A stretch of DNA of 64,000 bases from Corythucha ciliata. Its lineage: Eukaryota; Arthropoda; Insecta; Hemiptera; Tingidae. The stretch spans positions 42,470,001-42,534,000 of the forward strand of contig CM075943.1 in the NCBI GenBank assembly GCA_038030265.1, in the 5' to 3' direction. Positions 1-36,400 of this stretch are shown here, piece by piece; the stretch's first letter is position 1, and the number at the start of each line of letters is the position of its first letter. The translations under genes were made by a program, and so were the position numbers. The notes below the pieces were generated by a model, which saw only the letters and a list, made by a program, of their open reading frames with translations, was not told the origin of the DNA and made no database searches.

Positions 1-207
1 CTTATTCATCAATCATTACTCAAAACGTCTATTGTTATTGAACGCTACACTTGCATATTTCGTGCTTTTGGGGTGATGATGAAGGGGGATATAAATATTT
101 TATAAAACCACTCTCCATTTTTGAATACTTTCCATCAAAATATAAATTTTTGAAAAGAGGAATTTGATTAATCGTTGCCCTCGTTTTTTTTCTTTACAAT
201 ATTGCAG
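1..207 (+). other. 3' part of a fibrillin intron
   Basis: AT-rich sequence without a supportable ORF. It ends in a pyrimidine-rich stretch and an AG at 206-207, immediately before the first recognisable fibrillin exon, so it is read as the tail of the preceding intron. The exon or exons coding for the signal peptide and N-terminus must lie upstream of the window. Confidence 0.8.
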
Positions 208-22749
<22,542 letters not shown>

Positions 22750-22750
<1 letters not shown>

Positions 22751-22945
22751 ATAAATGAGTAAGAAATTATTATTATAATAATAAAAGTAGTCTATTTTAC
22801 TTAATTAATAACAGAAACCTGCCATTTTAAAGGACTTATTTATGTTACTACACAATCGATTGTAATATTTTTGCTTTTTTTTTGTTTTGTTTCAAGTCTG
22901 AATTTGTGTATCATAATTTTATTACAACCAAGGTAAATAAATAAA
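22750..22945 (+). promoter_or_regulatory. Fibrillin 3' UTR and candidate polyadenylation signals
   Basis: AATAAA overlaps the stop codon at 22750-22755. Further AATAAA copies lie at 22936-22941 and 22940-22945 in an AT-rich stretch. The later pair gives a more usual 3' UTR length of about 190 bases. Which is used cannot be told from sequence. Confidence 0.5.
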
Positions 22946-23499
22946 TGAAATAGCAATAGGTTTAGTTGTACAGAGTTTTAAGTGTGAGAAAATAACATTA
23001 TTGTATAGGCGTATAAGTAGGACAATAAGTAGATTTTTTATTTACATTTTCCCCTGGATTAGACCATCAGCTTAAATAATAATGTAAATAAGAATACAAG
23101 ACACTAAAATTGTATGATGTTCATGCATGCAAACCTCGAAGTGCCTACACTTGAGAAAAAAAAATCCGCTCGTTTCCTAACTGTATAGTTAGCTTTTGTT
23201 GGTAATATTGACAGTTTCAAGGCCGGGTTGTATGGAAGTTTCTGAAAACAATTAATCTCTATAATGAGTGCCCTTCAATTTAAAAAAAAAAAAAACGGCA
23301 AGTTTTCCCTACTTCGACGGAAACTTGGTCATAAATCGAAAGTTTCCTGGTAGTCCAGTTTTTGGTTTTAACTATGTGTGACCTCAAGGCCGGATGAACT
23401 CAGTTTGTTGGTGTGTTAGACTGCTTCAGGCGCGGACCCGGAGTTTTTCTCAATGATGGTGGGGGGGGGGGTTACAAAAAAATTGAGCCTGATTTTTGC

Positions 23500-25260
23500 C
23501 AAATGTCCGCTTTCTGCGGAATACCTAGCTGATTTTTTATAATGGAAATTGTTTAAGTACTAAAATTGGCTGATTTAGTAAAAATCCCTGATTTTTAGTG
23601 AAATGACTGAATTAGACTGAATTGAGGAGAAATAACTGATTTGATGAAAAATGACAGGTCTTGTTCAAAGAATGGCCGATTTTGTCAAAAATACCTGCTT
23701 TTTGAGACAAGGCACAGGTCACTACCGCTAATTCGCTCTTATTCTCAATTTTAGCTGCGAAGTTGCCCATATTAACAGCTCACGATCACTTCTCAATTTT
23801 AGCCAGGATTTTGCCTGTGTAAACCGTGAATTGGCGTTTTTTTTATTGATTTTTAAGTCGCAAATCCGCCGCTTTTTTGCAATTTTATCCGTAAGTGAGC
23901 CATTTTTTCAAAATTCAGCAGTGAGTCAGCGTTTCATCTCTATTGTAGCCTCGAATTTTCCAGCGTTAGCCAACTGACATTTCGTTTTCCCCGTGAAGAT
24001 CAAAATCCCGTTAACATGTATAAAAAGTAGATACCGAACGAATACAACGGGAGTAGGTATCTTACAATTATATTTCTATTTGCTGGAGGGCGAATCTGGA
24101 GGTCCTTACGCGGCTAAAATTGAGAAGGCGCTAATGTGCTGTTCTTAAGTACCTACGCAACAAAAATTCAGGGGAATAAAAACACGAATATTCTTGGTTA
24201 AAAATTCGTAAAATTCTTCATTCTTTACTAAAATTGAGTAAAATGCTTTAATTCGCGTTTTTTTAATGCAACTTTAAGTGAAAAAATCGCAGATTCGCGG
24301 TGTATGGACCGCAATGAAATTTACAAACAAGGCTAATGTCCTGCTCTTGGGGCAAGTCCACTTGAAAAAAAAAACGCTAAATCATAGCAAAAAGGAGGAA
24401 AATGGCAATTTCGCGGCTAAAATGGAGAAATAGCGCAAATTTGCTGCTAAAAATAAGTCAAGGCGATTTGCGGATGAAATTGAGAAAAATTCCAAATTCA
24501 CGGTTTCTGAAGATAAATTTTGCTAAAAACCCAGTAAATACGCTAATTCATGACTAAAAGTAAAAAAAAAAAATACTAATTTGACGCAGAAATACAGTAA
24601 ATCGTAAATCGCAGCTTAAGAAAAAAAGCTGTAATAAATTAGGGGACAAATTTTGCACATTAGCAGATCGTTGCATCGAGAAACCGTGAATTGGCTCTTC
24701 TTTTAAATTTTTGCAAGGTGAGCCGGTTTTTACCCATACGAAAGTTTTCGTAAGTACAGCGCACCTGAATCTCGATAGGCTACTCAGAGAACATCGACCA
24801 AAATCAACAACCATCAATCGAAGATGCCTAATCACCGTTTTCAAGGCTTTTTGGTTTTTAATTGCCTTGTAATTAGACCAATCAACAAGATTTTTTTGGC
24901 CCTGGAAGCTGCACTCGCCCTGTGAGCGCTAAACTTTTCAAAATTCAATTTTAGCCGCAAACGGCTGTTAGCGCTATTTCTTCATTTTATCCGCGAATGA
25001 ACGCTTTTTCTAAATTCTTGCCGAGAAAAATTTGCGTTTCGTCTATTTTAGCGCTTCGTCTCAATTTTAGAATCTAATTTGGGCTTTGTCCTAATTTTAG
25101 CCGCAGGGAATGGACGTTTTTTCTCAATATTAGATGTGTTATAGCGTGTTTTATTAGTCTAAACTGCAAAATGAGCGCTGTTCTCAATTTTAGGCACGAG
25201 TTATAGCGCTTTTCTCAATTTTAGCGCCGTGAATTAGCGAATATTCTCAACTCTAGCTCT
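23500..25260. repeat. ~22-27-bp degenerate minisatellite, 'gctaaaattgagaaa' family
   Basis: Many diverged copies of gctaaaattgagaaa followed by cgctaattcgcgg, in both orientations (the reverse form ctcaattttagc dominates from 24950 on). The same family recurs at 26690-26840, 37600-38540 and 61190-61480. Confidence 0.8.
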
Positions 25261-25719
25261 GAATGGGCGACACAACAATCGGAACGACCCGTTCAGACGA
25301 GCCGACGCTCTTGGCACATTCAAAATTAGCCTCAGACGTATATTAATCTCTTTGTTCCTTGTTCACCTGGTTGGGATGTACCTGATGGGCTAACCCAAAT
25401 AGAACGGATTATCCTCGAAATTTACACCAATTGAATATTTCACCTTCTCCCCACCAACGGAATATTGAACTGCTGAATTGAAAAGAAAATCGGTGAAAGG
25501 AGCCAAATCACCGTCCAACCAGATACCAAGTTTCCTTTTTGCGTTCTTACATCCACGGAATATAAACCTAAAAACATCCATTTTGCTTGAAAAAAAAAAA
25601 TCAAAAATTTAATTCGATCGGAGCAAGGATTGAACATTTCTTTCACGGCTCCAGTGATGCTCCCAGGAACTCTTAACACACAATTTAGAGTCACTCCTCC
25701 CCACTCCACAAAAATAATC

Positions 25720-25960
25720 AAATCGGGCCTGCAAAAGTCCAGCTGACAAAACTAGCCATAATCAAGCTCAAAGGCAAGCCCATGACCTTCAAAAAGACTT
25801 TCAACCAAAGAACCGCAAACTTTGGTCCGAAATACGATTGCTAGGAAATTTGGACAGCATCCACACAAGCGACAGAGGCCTAGCCCTAGATTCTAGAAGG
25901 CCCCATGAAGAGCTACAACGCTGGTAGACCTCACTGGTCTCCACAGGAGTCGGGAAAATC
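25720..25960 (+). mobile_element. Possible LINE remnant (linker between endonuclease and RT)
   Basis: An open stretch in the plus frame at about 25724-25930 reads with many Lys, Arg, Gln and Leu and contains NRKLWSEIRLLGNLDS and HEELQRWW. This resembles the region just before the reverse transcriptase of jockey-type LINEs, where an LW..I..LG motif is common. No catalytic domain is attached, so the call is tentative. Confidence 0.3.
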
Positions 25961-27039
25961 GGTGGAAAAACCAACGAAATCGCGAAACACTAATTTTTGC
26001 CACCCATATACAACCCACCCCACTTCTAGATTATAGTATTATGTAGACTGCCAAATTTCATCTGTTTCCTCTTTCTGCTTTCGACAAAAGCGGAATAATA
26101 ATAAAAAGTTCGCAACTTTGCTCCGCCACTTACCGATTGTTCACATGTGCCACATGTGCATAACAATTAGGTGATCACAGCTAATCACACACACATGACA
26201 CTCGCATTAGAAAAACGCGCATTTAAAAAAAATGAAAATGAAAAGACCCGCAAAATACATGAGTCTATCTGAACAGCATAACAACGGTTATGCTTGTGTT
26301 GTGATATTAGGTACTATAGTGGTCACGAGAAAAAATGGTATATACCACCCCTCGGCTAGAGTCTGAAGAGGGCCTCTTAACCTACGCTACCCCGCTGACC
26401 ATCTGGAAAATGTTTGAAAATTGGTCTGTAAACCACATTCCTCTTATTACGACCTCTGAAAATTTTCGCTTAATATAGTGCCTAATAAAATTATTTGACT
26501 CCACCATAACAAAAAAACAACTAGCATTTTTTCGACCGAAACGCACAAGATCTCAACAGAAAACCATTAGCTCCATCCCAATCGTCCGTATGGGCGGCAA
26601 TTGATCCTCAAAAACTGTTACTGTTCGTGCCCAAAATTTGATCTAAAGGTCCAATAGCGCTAATAGACAAAGCGCTAACTGATGGTCAGAAGTGAGAATA
26701 ACACTCCAATTCGCGGAACGTAATTTCACGGCTAAAATAGCGAAAAAACTAAATTCCAGGATAAAAATTCGTTGCTAAAATTGAGACAAAGCACTAATCC
26801 ACGGCCAATTCGCGGTTTCTGGAGGTGACTTTGGCTGATTGATTTCCGCTCCAAGCCCTAATCAGTGTAGGTACGCCACAGTTCCTAGAAACAGACCATT
26901 ATTCGCACCAGACACTGACTCTTCGTGCATGAAAGTTTAATTTATCCCATAGAACCAGGTTCGTGCCCTCCCCCCATGTGTGCTCTTTACTATTGGTAAA
27001 GGTCAATTTTCAAAGGTTAATCACACCTAATATATGATA

Positions 27040-27560
27040 CGCTTTACAGGCCTTGTGAAGCAAGACTGAAAGGACCCAGCTCCCTGATGCTCGAGGAAGT
27101 AGCGTTGTTGTGCAAAAGGCACACCAACACAGTCCGAAGTGAACTGAGAGAGCGTGTTAACGTTGATGACGACACATCTGGACTGCTTTCAGAAGCTGAG
27201 GAGCCTCTATACTACGATCTCCGCTTCTGGACCTCTCGCTACCTGACCCACGATGCAAGTGAGAGAGTTCCGGCCCTTGCCGATACCGACGAGAACCCTT
27301 ACGGACGAACTTGGCTCAATTTTCGGTCAGATGAGAGCCTGATGGGTCCGTTGGTCGAAAAGGAGAGACTGGACCTCAATTCAACATAATTTTCTTCAGA
27401 ATGCCTGGTGTGTCACACCTCTCTCAGTTCATTTTCGGAATAAGCTGGTGAGTCTGAGCAGCAGCATCACCAGTTCTGATTCGCCCCCGGGGTTCTCGTC
27501 GGGCTTCCGGCAACCTCCGGGTCATCTCTGTCTTGGTTTGCTGGGTCAGGTAGATCCATT
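27040..27560 (+). other. Unidentified coding-like stretch
   Basis: GC-richer than its surroundings, with an open frame at 27087-27389 (100 codons, stop TAA) encoding an acidic, leucine-rich peptide containing SEAEEPLYYDLRFW. No domain recognised. The flank 27440-27540 is also GC-rich and repeats part of the same vocabulary (ccccggggttctcgtcggg). It could be a piece of a retroelement gag or a lone exon; no splice partner was found. Confidence 0.25.
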
Positions 27561-30424
27561 ATACATATAATATAAATATGTAATATAATTCACGAACTCA
27601 AAATTCGGCATGGTGACGTCGTCAATTCCTCAATTGCACAATGTGCGCAGAAATGGTACTGGCACCTCCGATGGGAAAATGTAGTTGTAGTCTTCTATTC
27701 TCGCTCGTCTGTCCAACAATTTTGCCTCAGATGAAGATACTTTATTTTAAGGGCTAAACATTCAATTTTGGTCCACTGGGACTCCATAGTTTCGGTAACT
27801 ACGTAGTAATTTAGCCCCTCAAACAGACCTATCGGAATAGGACGACCTATTTTTTTACTGTATACAGCCAAGTTAGTCCTTAAATCAGTTTTTCTGCCCC
27901 AAATTTCCAATATTTAGGTCAGTAATTGGCTTGTTTGCGTGGTACATAATCTTATTGCTCAATGCCCTGGATAGTCGTCCTGGAAAGTGTTTCAATTTGT
28001 TGTTTTACCGGAAGGCCCTCCTAGCCTCTCGAAGGCGTTCATAGGCTTATAGGCTTTCGAAGACTCTCAAAGGCTTTCCTACGGTACTCGCCCCTGGCGC
28101 TCGATCTGACCTGGCAAACCCGAGTTATAGGAAGGAGATCCGGCTCACAAGCGCTGATGCAGAACCGTGAGAGTGAAACGGTGACTGGACTACTGGAGAC
28201 GTTGTGGCTAAGCCCCACAGCTTTATTGTTTAAATATGAATGTAAAAGATGTTTGGATTAGGAGTTGGACTCCATCAGACGTTACAATTTGAGACCGAAA
28301 AGTAGGGCAAAAAAGAGGACAATTTTGACCTCTGGTCACGCTACTACTGTTATTGCCGGACATGAAAAAGATGTCCATAGAAAAGATTCGACGCAGGCGT
28401 ACTTAAATGGGAGTAGAAAGAATCGGATGAAATTTAGGACGTCGTGAAACGCTTATTTTGCCCGCGCTTATAAGAAGCACTATTTTTTTGGATGAAGACT
28501 GCACTGCGTCCCGCCAAATTGTCCATTGTCTGAAGAACCTGCAAATCACGCTCAGCTTTATTTAAAAAATTACTCAAAATCGGGAACATCGCCTATACTG
28601 AGCCCCAGGGCGATTTTTATTTATTTATTTTTATTTTTTTAAAGAAAATTAAAATTCGATGAAACGTATACTGATGAGGTTCCGGCCGTGATGTCGCCCT
28701 TAATGGTGGGCCTGCCCCCTGGTCTATACTCAACGGCTGGCGACGCCCTTTCACTCTATGGTCAAGCTCAATTAAGAAAGGCATCCGGTCCCGACCAATC
28801 AGGAACTGACTGGCTGGACAGTGTCCCATTGCCAATTTGCTCAGTACGAAGTCTATTTTTTCCGGATTCCTTTCAAGAAATTTAATAGATAGACCTTGTT
28901 TCACATAATTTAAAGAAGGAATCAATCAATTTACCGAAGGAATTAAAAACGTCCTAGAACCAGAATTTAATAATAATAAAAATAAATGAAAAAAAAAAAC
29001 AAGTTATGTAGGCCCTAATTTTTTAATTCCCATCTTACTAATAAAAGCGGAACTGTGGATAGGTTGTTTTCCAATGGATTCCTTACTCGCCAGGCTTAAC
29101 AAAATTAGAGATAAAAAAAAATTGAAGACCAGAAAAAACTGAAATTCTGGCGGAAGATAGCTTGAAAAACCTTGATTCTTTTTTTGCTTATTTATTTCGC
29201 GTGAGAGAGTTTTTAGCGATAAAATGTTTTCAAATCGAGGTTGTTACTGCGACAGCACAACATCACAACAATGCCAAGGCGTCATCGGCGATTTATTGCC
29301 TTCATGTTTAAAATTGCCTGCCAAAGCAACTGAAGTCAAAATCAATCAATGGTAAAACTTTTTTATCGCCAAAAAAATGAATTTAAAGTGGAATAGGTTC
29401 TCTGTCCCATTGGAGCGGCGTGAAATATAAAATTAATGAAAAATCCTTATTGTCCTATCTTTTGGAGGGCAGGAATAAAATGGGGTCGTTTCAAAAATGT
29501 CAAAAACTCGGCCATGGTTTTTGAATGACTTGGCGACCCGTAACTTGTCAAAATTTGCATTGCTCACTTTACTTTGCTATTCACGTGTCAGCTCCGTCAC
29601 TCCGTTTGGATGTCGATGTTTAATGACGCCGCGGGAATAATTGATTTCCAGGGTCGTGACATTTCAAACGTTGGAGGATTAATTTACTTTGAAATTATTT
29701 GATTTCGAGAGGACTTGTTAGACCGGCAAAGACTCTCTCAGAATAAGTGTGAACACGATTTTCTTATGTTCCTGTTATGTTCTAGCGTATTGGAATATAC
29801 AGACCACAGGCCAGAGGGGTCTGTCAATTTTAAAATTATAATTGATTGTATTCAACTTGTTCATCAAATCAACTTAACCGAGTCACGTGACTCTCGTGAA
29901 CAGTGGAAATAATTCATTACGAAGGCCCTTGGCTAACGTAACGTATTGATTTCGGTTAACACGAGAAAGCAATTTAAGGGATGAAGGTCCTTTTAAAAGA
30001 TACACCGCAATTCACTACTCGCCATGCCAACTTCCTCCCCTTCCCTACCACTGACACTATTCTCTACCCGTCACTTTAGGCCGAGCGAGAATTCATTCTT
30101 TTTCGTCACAATCACCTTCAAGTAGTCAAGGCTTTGAAAAAGAAAGGGAAATGACACCGGGCAAACTGGTAGCGGTGGTGGAAGCAAGAGAGGCCGAGTC
30201 GACGAAGAAACGACGCGTTTCTCTCGCTCAGTCGCAATCTCCGCTCGCATGCGAACATACCTCGACTCACGAGGTTTGTCGTACTTTTGAAAGTCTGGCG
30301 TAGACAAAAGAAATTCGGGAAGGCGAAATTTCGTCGCGTATACTGCGCCTTCCGCTTGATTGTTTACGTTTTAAAATAAGTGCTTTCATTTCGTTGTTAT
30401 TGTTTTTTTCATTGGTATCGTAAA

Positions 30425-30511
30425 ATGAAACCAAAAGTTTTCAACAATAATGATAAACCAGAAGGGGACATGATGTGCTGCGATGACACTAACGAAACGT
30501 CAAAATTAAAG
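30425..30511 (+). CDS. PAQR3: Candidate first coding exon of the PAQR3-like gene
   Basis: ATG at 30425 opens a 29-codon phase-0 exon (starts MKPKVFNNND, ends NETSKLK) with a good donor (AAG/gtacga) at 30512. The next recognised exon begins in phase 0 with ESEEKCKSE, so the junction fits in frame and in character (acidic and lysine-rich cytosolic tail). The joined ORF is exactly divisible by three. The doubt is the 27.8-kb distance: a closer first exon could exist and this one could belong to nothing. The sequence just upstream (30100-30420) is CpG-containing and pyrimidine-rich, compatible with a promoter and 5' UTR, but no TATA box was seen. Confidence 0.5.
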
Positions 30512-33383
30512 GTACGAACCGCCACATTAATGTATTTTCACGCTAGCTGTGTGACGACAGTTGTCGGTACGCGTCTCCGCGAATTATTATTATCTTAAAC
30601 ATATATGTATTTACACAAATAATCAATACAATCAAATGACGCAGTTCTAGATAGGTAAATAAGGAAGTACCTAGCATAATGTTGGGAACACAACTTCTCG
30701 CATTGTTCAAATTGTCCTATAAAGCACGCGTAATTAAAACGTTTCCCATCGCCATCAGAATTTTTGAATTTCAAGGCGTCGTCACGCTTTTTTGTTGTTC
30801 AGAAGCACTAAACTACTAAACATTGCATGGTAATCGTTTAAACGCTGTGGCGTTTGGCATATTTGGTGTTGAGGGAGAGAGAGAGAGAGTGAGAAGCAAT
30901 GAATGACTTCTGGCGAAAGTTTGGATTTATCTGCACGTTCGCCTTGTGTATAAAAAAATCTTTTATGTGCTTTTTTTGTTCGAATGTCTGAAAGCATAAA
31001 AACTTTCGCTCATTTAGTGTGAGGTGCGGGGGGTAGACCGGTAAATTTTTGCTTCTTCACACCTGGGCAATTCTTCATATAAGTACTAGCTGAATGTCAT
31101 TATGTACCAGTATATTTTTTCTACAAGTTCAAATTTCGAATAAAAAACGACGGAAGTGAGTTGACGATGTCCTTTCAACTTCCTCCTGCACTTTTTAAGA
31201 TATAATTTTGGTTCTTCCTTGGTTTTCGGTCATTTTTGATTCAAGGTTTCCAGTTCTGAGCGTGTTTCAGTACGGCAAAGTCGTTGCAAGCTATGAAGGA
31301 ATTCCTTTCATATCCTCCTCCTCTTTTCCTCGACAGTACCACCCCGATCGACTCGTGGATCGAGGACTGTGTGTGAGGGCGGGTGTGAGATTTCTCAATG
31401 ACGTTCTTGATTCTCGAATACGAAAATTTGGAATTCGGCGATTCTTCCTTTTGAGGACTCTGTGGAGGACTGGGAGCTGGCGTATTTATTCAACGGTTGG
31501 TTCACCACAGATGTTAGTCTCGTTTGTTGACCTATTTTTCTTAGCTCTCACTCTTGAAGCATTTTTTAAAAATTTTGCAATCTTTAAACTAGAACTAGGC
31601 TCTTTGCAAGGTGGCAATTAGCAGGTGGAAGTGGAAGGGAACAAAGCCATTTCCCCGAAGACGCCTTTAAGAGAGGTCATATTAATTTAGACTCAATCAA
31701 ATTAGTCTAAAATATCCGGGTTTTCCATGGCACTTGGAATTCGACAAGAAAACTGTCAATTTCAGACCAAAAACCGCCGGCTACTCAGCCTGAGAAACGG
31801 TAATTGTAACCTTAAACACTGAATTTTTTACTGCGGTATGAAAACCGGTCGTTTACAAACCCCCCCCCCCTACCGTAATTCATTATTCATCCACACGGAA
31901 AGTGCTCCACTCACAGACACAGAATGTGCTTAGAAAAGATTGCTACCTGTCAAAACCCGGTAAATTGTTGGTCGTGTTACCTTCTATTTTGAATATTCTG
32001 TCCAGAATCTGACAATTTCACCCCCAGAAAACTAGTTGGTCCCATTGGAATACTTTCCGCCTCAGAGACTCTTTTTGTAATGAGAAATTCTGTTAACTGT
32101 TAAATTGACCCTCAAATTTGTTTCTAGGCCCTCAAATTGGCTATTTTAGGCCATTAAATAGTAATTCAACGAGAAAAATATCAAATTTAATACTGGAATT
32201 GCGATACTGTGTCCAAAAACCTGGTAAAGTCATCTTGGACACTGGTTACATTCACTACTTTGAAGGTCATAATAATGGGGAATTTGCATGAATGCCCGAT
32301 TTGGAGAAAAGTATACCGGTGAATTGGCATGTGCTGAAAAGGATATTAACGGCAGTTGCACCCCGATTGGTGCGTCCGGTGTGATTTTTAAATAAATTTC
32401 AAAGTTCTTTGGGATGGATGGTGCGAGGGGAAATGATGTCAATGTGCAGTAGTGAAGCATTTGAGGGAACTCTAAAATGTTTTGTTTACAAATAACAATA
32501 AAAATTGAATAGCAGAAAACGCGTTTTCTCCCCTCTTCCTAACACCACCCATTTCATTAACTGCCCTTTGACGTAATCAAACCCCCACTCAAAATTTTTA
32601 AAAATTCGCCTTAAATAAAACCTTGATTGATCTCAATGTTTAATGTAGGCAATTGTCTTGTTGAAGAGCCCTCTTCAATAAGCACTAGTGCTTGAAAAAT
32701 GTGCAAGTTCCCCATTCGAGAAATTGCGTTTATCGAAACAGCCATAGCCGCGAAATTGCAGGTTTCCTGAGTGAGGCAAACTGTGAAAAATATTTACCTA
32801 AAAAATTGGGGGTTTTGAAAGGGAAAAATAAACAACAAGAGTTGGGCCTAGGAGCAGCCAAACTCCGAAATTCAGCTTTTAAAGAGAGCTAGGCTCGAAA
32901 TTGCGTTATCGAAGAGCCAAACTCACGAGATTTGATTTTTGTTTGAACCAAAACTTTGTTATCTGGAAGATCCAATTATGTGAAAGGACTTATGAAAAGG
33001 AATGAAATCGACCAAATTTGGCATTGAAAGAGCGGAATGAGCCATTCCTGGAAACCACCATTTTTCTGCCGCAAAATTGCAGTTTATCTGGGAGGGGGGG
33101 GGGGGTTCTGTAATGATGAAGGTGAATGGTGGGGAATTAGGCAAATCCCCCTCCTTGCTTCTCCAAGCTACACATTGAACGCCCTTGCTTCAGACACACA
33201 TAAAACCGTCCGGAAGCTATGAAATTCACCCCATCCCACTCACCTGCAGAAACTGTCTGCTCAGAGACTTACAATGTTGCGACCTTAAATAGAACAACAC
33301 ACTCAACCGACAAATGTAGTGAGTGACCAGCAGATTTTGCCCAATTAACCCCACCGTCATGTTTCAGGAGGAAGGGGGCAGGA

Positions 33384-33419
<36 letters not shown>

Positions 33420-36400
33420 GAACAGTAGAGTTCGGTGGCTAATTTCCTGATGCGTGGCTGAAGTTTTGGTTTCAGTGGGTCAATTTGCCAGTTTTGGGGT
33501 CGAAAAATTCACTTTTTTGGCTCAACCAACAGTCTTGTGGCTCAACACATGGCTGTATGAGTATCCTGCCCGAGCATAGCGTTTCCTGTAGCGTGCCTGA
33601 GAGTTATATTGAGGGTCGTATCTACATATATGGCTGAAAAGGGGAATACTGGCATTACCCGCGCCAGATTCGGTGCCAGATCCGCGAAATTCTGAGTTGC
33701 AAGAACTTAAAGCCATGAAATTGCTTTTTTCAATTAGCCAAACCAGCAAAATTGATTATTTAAATGAGCCAATAACGCAAAATTTTTTTTCTGATCCAGC
33801 GAAACCCGATATATGCCGGATGCCATTTTAACAACAGTGTTTTTCCTTTTCACACACAAACTTTCACCGCTTGTTTCGGCCTCGCCATAACCAAATGTCG
33901 CGGATTTGGCTAATTTAAAACCCAATTACACGAATTTTTGCTATTTCAAGTCCCAATTTCGCGTATTTGGACTCTTTCAAAAACCAACTTTCGTGTCTTT
34001 AGCTCTTTCCAAAATCGGTTTTGCACGTTTAGTTAATTCGAAAAACTAAGTTAACTCTTTCGAAAATTAAAGTCACGGAGGAGGCTCCTTAAAAAACCCG
34101 ATTTCGTTGTTCTGGCTCTTACAACCCCCAGTTTCATGTTTTTTCTCTTTTAAAACAAAATTTTGCGGATTCTTTTAGGTTCAAATCCCAATTTCAGCTA
34201 GTTTTGCTCTTTCAAATGATGTACTACATCATTTCGTGGGTTAGTCTCTTTCAAACCCCAATTTCGCGGAGACTCGCACTTTATAACCCGAATTTCTTGG
34301 ATTTGGCACCCTCAAACCCCAATTTCGAGGATTTAAGCTTTCCATTTACAAACAAATATTCCGGACCATGAAAAACAAAATTTCATGGCTTGGGCGCTAA
34401 TTTGGGGGGAATAATTAGAAATGTCGAAAATTTCGATAATTTTTAATAAAGAAATGGCGAGGCTGGACAAACGCCTGAATTATGAAGTAGAGAAGGTGCT
34501 CAAATATTATCCCTCTTCACCACCATCAGGTCCGTGTCTCCAGAAATGTCATTTCATTACGGCCCTATGTGATAATGAAGCCCTCGGATTTTGCTTGAAA
34601 CTGGTTCAGTCCACTTGATGGTGGCGTCACTCATCGTGTCATCATTTTTTTGTTATTGGGATAGTAGCCATCTACCTAATTGGTAAGAATCAAAAATTAT
34701 TGAACCGGCCGAGTGTTTAGACCCGGCGGTATCGACCGCAGTTCCCTTGTTTCTCTGATCTCAACGTTCATGTCACTTAATTTATTTTTATTGCCACTTT
34801 CTCGCTCCTCTCGCTGTTGACCCCTGCCCCCTCCACCGCAACCGCCTGCAGCCAGTCATTGTCTATTATCGCCCTGGACGAAAAAATGTTTATTGAGACC
34901 GAGGCATAGGAAAAATATTATTGGCGCTATAAGCTCTACGGGCATTTCCCACTCATCTTCAGACGGGAAGATTCACTTCGAGAAAAAAACCGTTAAATAG
35001 AGAAAAAAAAAAGAAAAAAAATGGAAATTATACTCGTCGCGATGCAATTTTTTGCAAGGGAAAGTTACATCGTCTATTATTCGCAGATTGCGTCTTTCAA
35101 TCACTTTCTATTTCTTATTATCTGCGAGTGTCATTTGCGATTACGATTGAAAAGGGACGCCGGAACCCGAGATGTCAGGATTGGGTGTGGGGGGGGAGCA
35201 ATATTTTTGTCTCTATTAATCTCAGTGACACTTTCACTCGGCATTATAACGCAGTTTTGTGTGGCATTCATCACTTAGCCCCTTGTCCCCATGCTTTGTA
35301 GGAATGAAATATCCCTGGAACTTCGCGGAGCGCTATAAAATATCGCTATTCCCAGCAGGTTTATTGATTTTGGACGTACTCGTTGACATTAGCCAGTTAT
35401 GTCCCACTCCCCCCCCCCTTTTTTTAAAGCAAATAAATGTACGCCTTTTCAGTGTTTACACTTTATATACCACCGACCCATTTTGAAGAAAGTATTTCGT
35501 TGTGTGATTTCAAGAGTTTTCTCTTCGAAACTGTGAGGAAACCCAGGCGGAGGGAGTAGATCTTTGGAGTGGGAGGGGAGAGGGAGGATTGTGGGCCGTC
35601 GGTGCAAAAAAGTTGTCGATTTAAATTGAGTCTGACTTTAACCCATTTATGGGCTGATACGAGTCGAGAAACTGAGTTAAACGGAAAGCTTTAAAAGGTG
35701 ATCGATTTTTATACAGTGGCTACAAATAATCCCATGGGGCGTTTGTTTGCAAATGCCGTTGGAATGCCGAGTCAAATTTTAGTTGTTTGACTGACCGTGA
35801 GGTGGTGGAGAGGGGGGCGTCGCGACGTAAGAATGAATAGACAAGAGATCGGGGAAAGTTCAGGGTTTTCAAGTTGTACACATGTGAAGATGCCTCCGTT
35901 ATCTTCTTTCGTTGCTGCGTCTACTTTCTCTTTCCTCTTCTGTATCCGATTCAAGGCTGGTAGAGACGTTCACCTAAACGAGTTTAATATTTTTGTAGCG
36001 ATAAATAAAAACAAACAAACTAAAAGAATCCTTAGTCTTCGTTTTTCGTCGTTTTCATATTCTGCAGACCCCACCTGTTGACGTTCTGTCACTCTCAACC
36101 CCCCCCCCCCACCCCGGAGATCCCCTAACAGAATTGACAACTGGGTGATTTTTGAGAATGTCATTCTTCTGAAATCCGACTATTAAAATTGTCAGTTCAA
36201 GTCGTTAAAAAAAGTATTTTTGAGCTTACAGCAAAATGTTTGAGAGCCAGAGGCCAAATATACGGCAATATAGGGACAACAGAGCGAAACTCTTCGGGTC
36301 TTGGCTGACACAGCTGCCTGGCTTACGAGCCTCTGAAGGGCCAATTTGCAGATTTTGCGCGACTAAAAACGTGAATTGATGGGGAATAGATTGAAAACCA

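Larger units (their letters stand above)
22946..30424. other. Intergenic region between fibrillin and the PAQR3-like gene
   Basis: About 7.5 kb. Minisatellite occupies 23500-25260 and 26690-26840. A possible LINE scrap lies at 25720-25960 and an unidentified coding-like stretch at 27040-27560. The rest is AT-rich with no supportable gene, tRNA or rRNA. The last 300 bases before 30425 are GC-richer and CpG-containing, as expected upstream of a transcribed gene. Confidence 0.6.
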
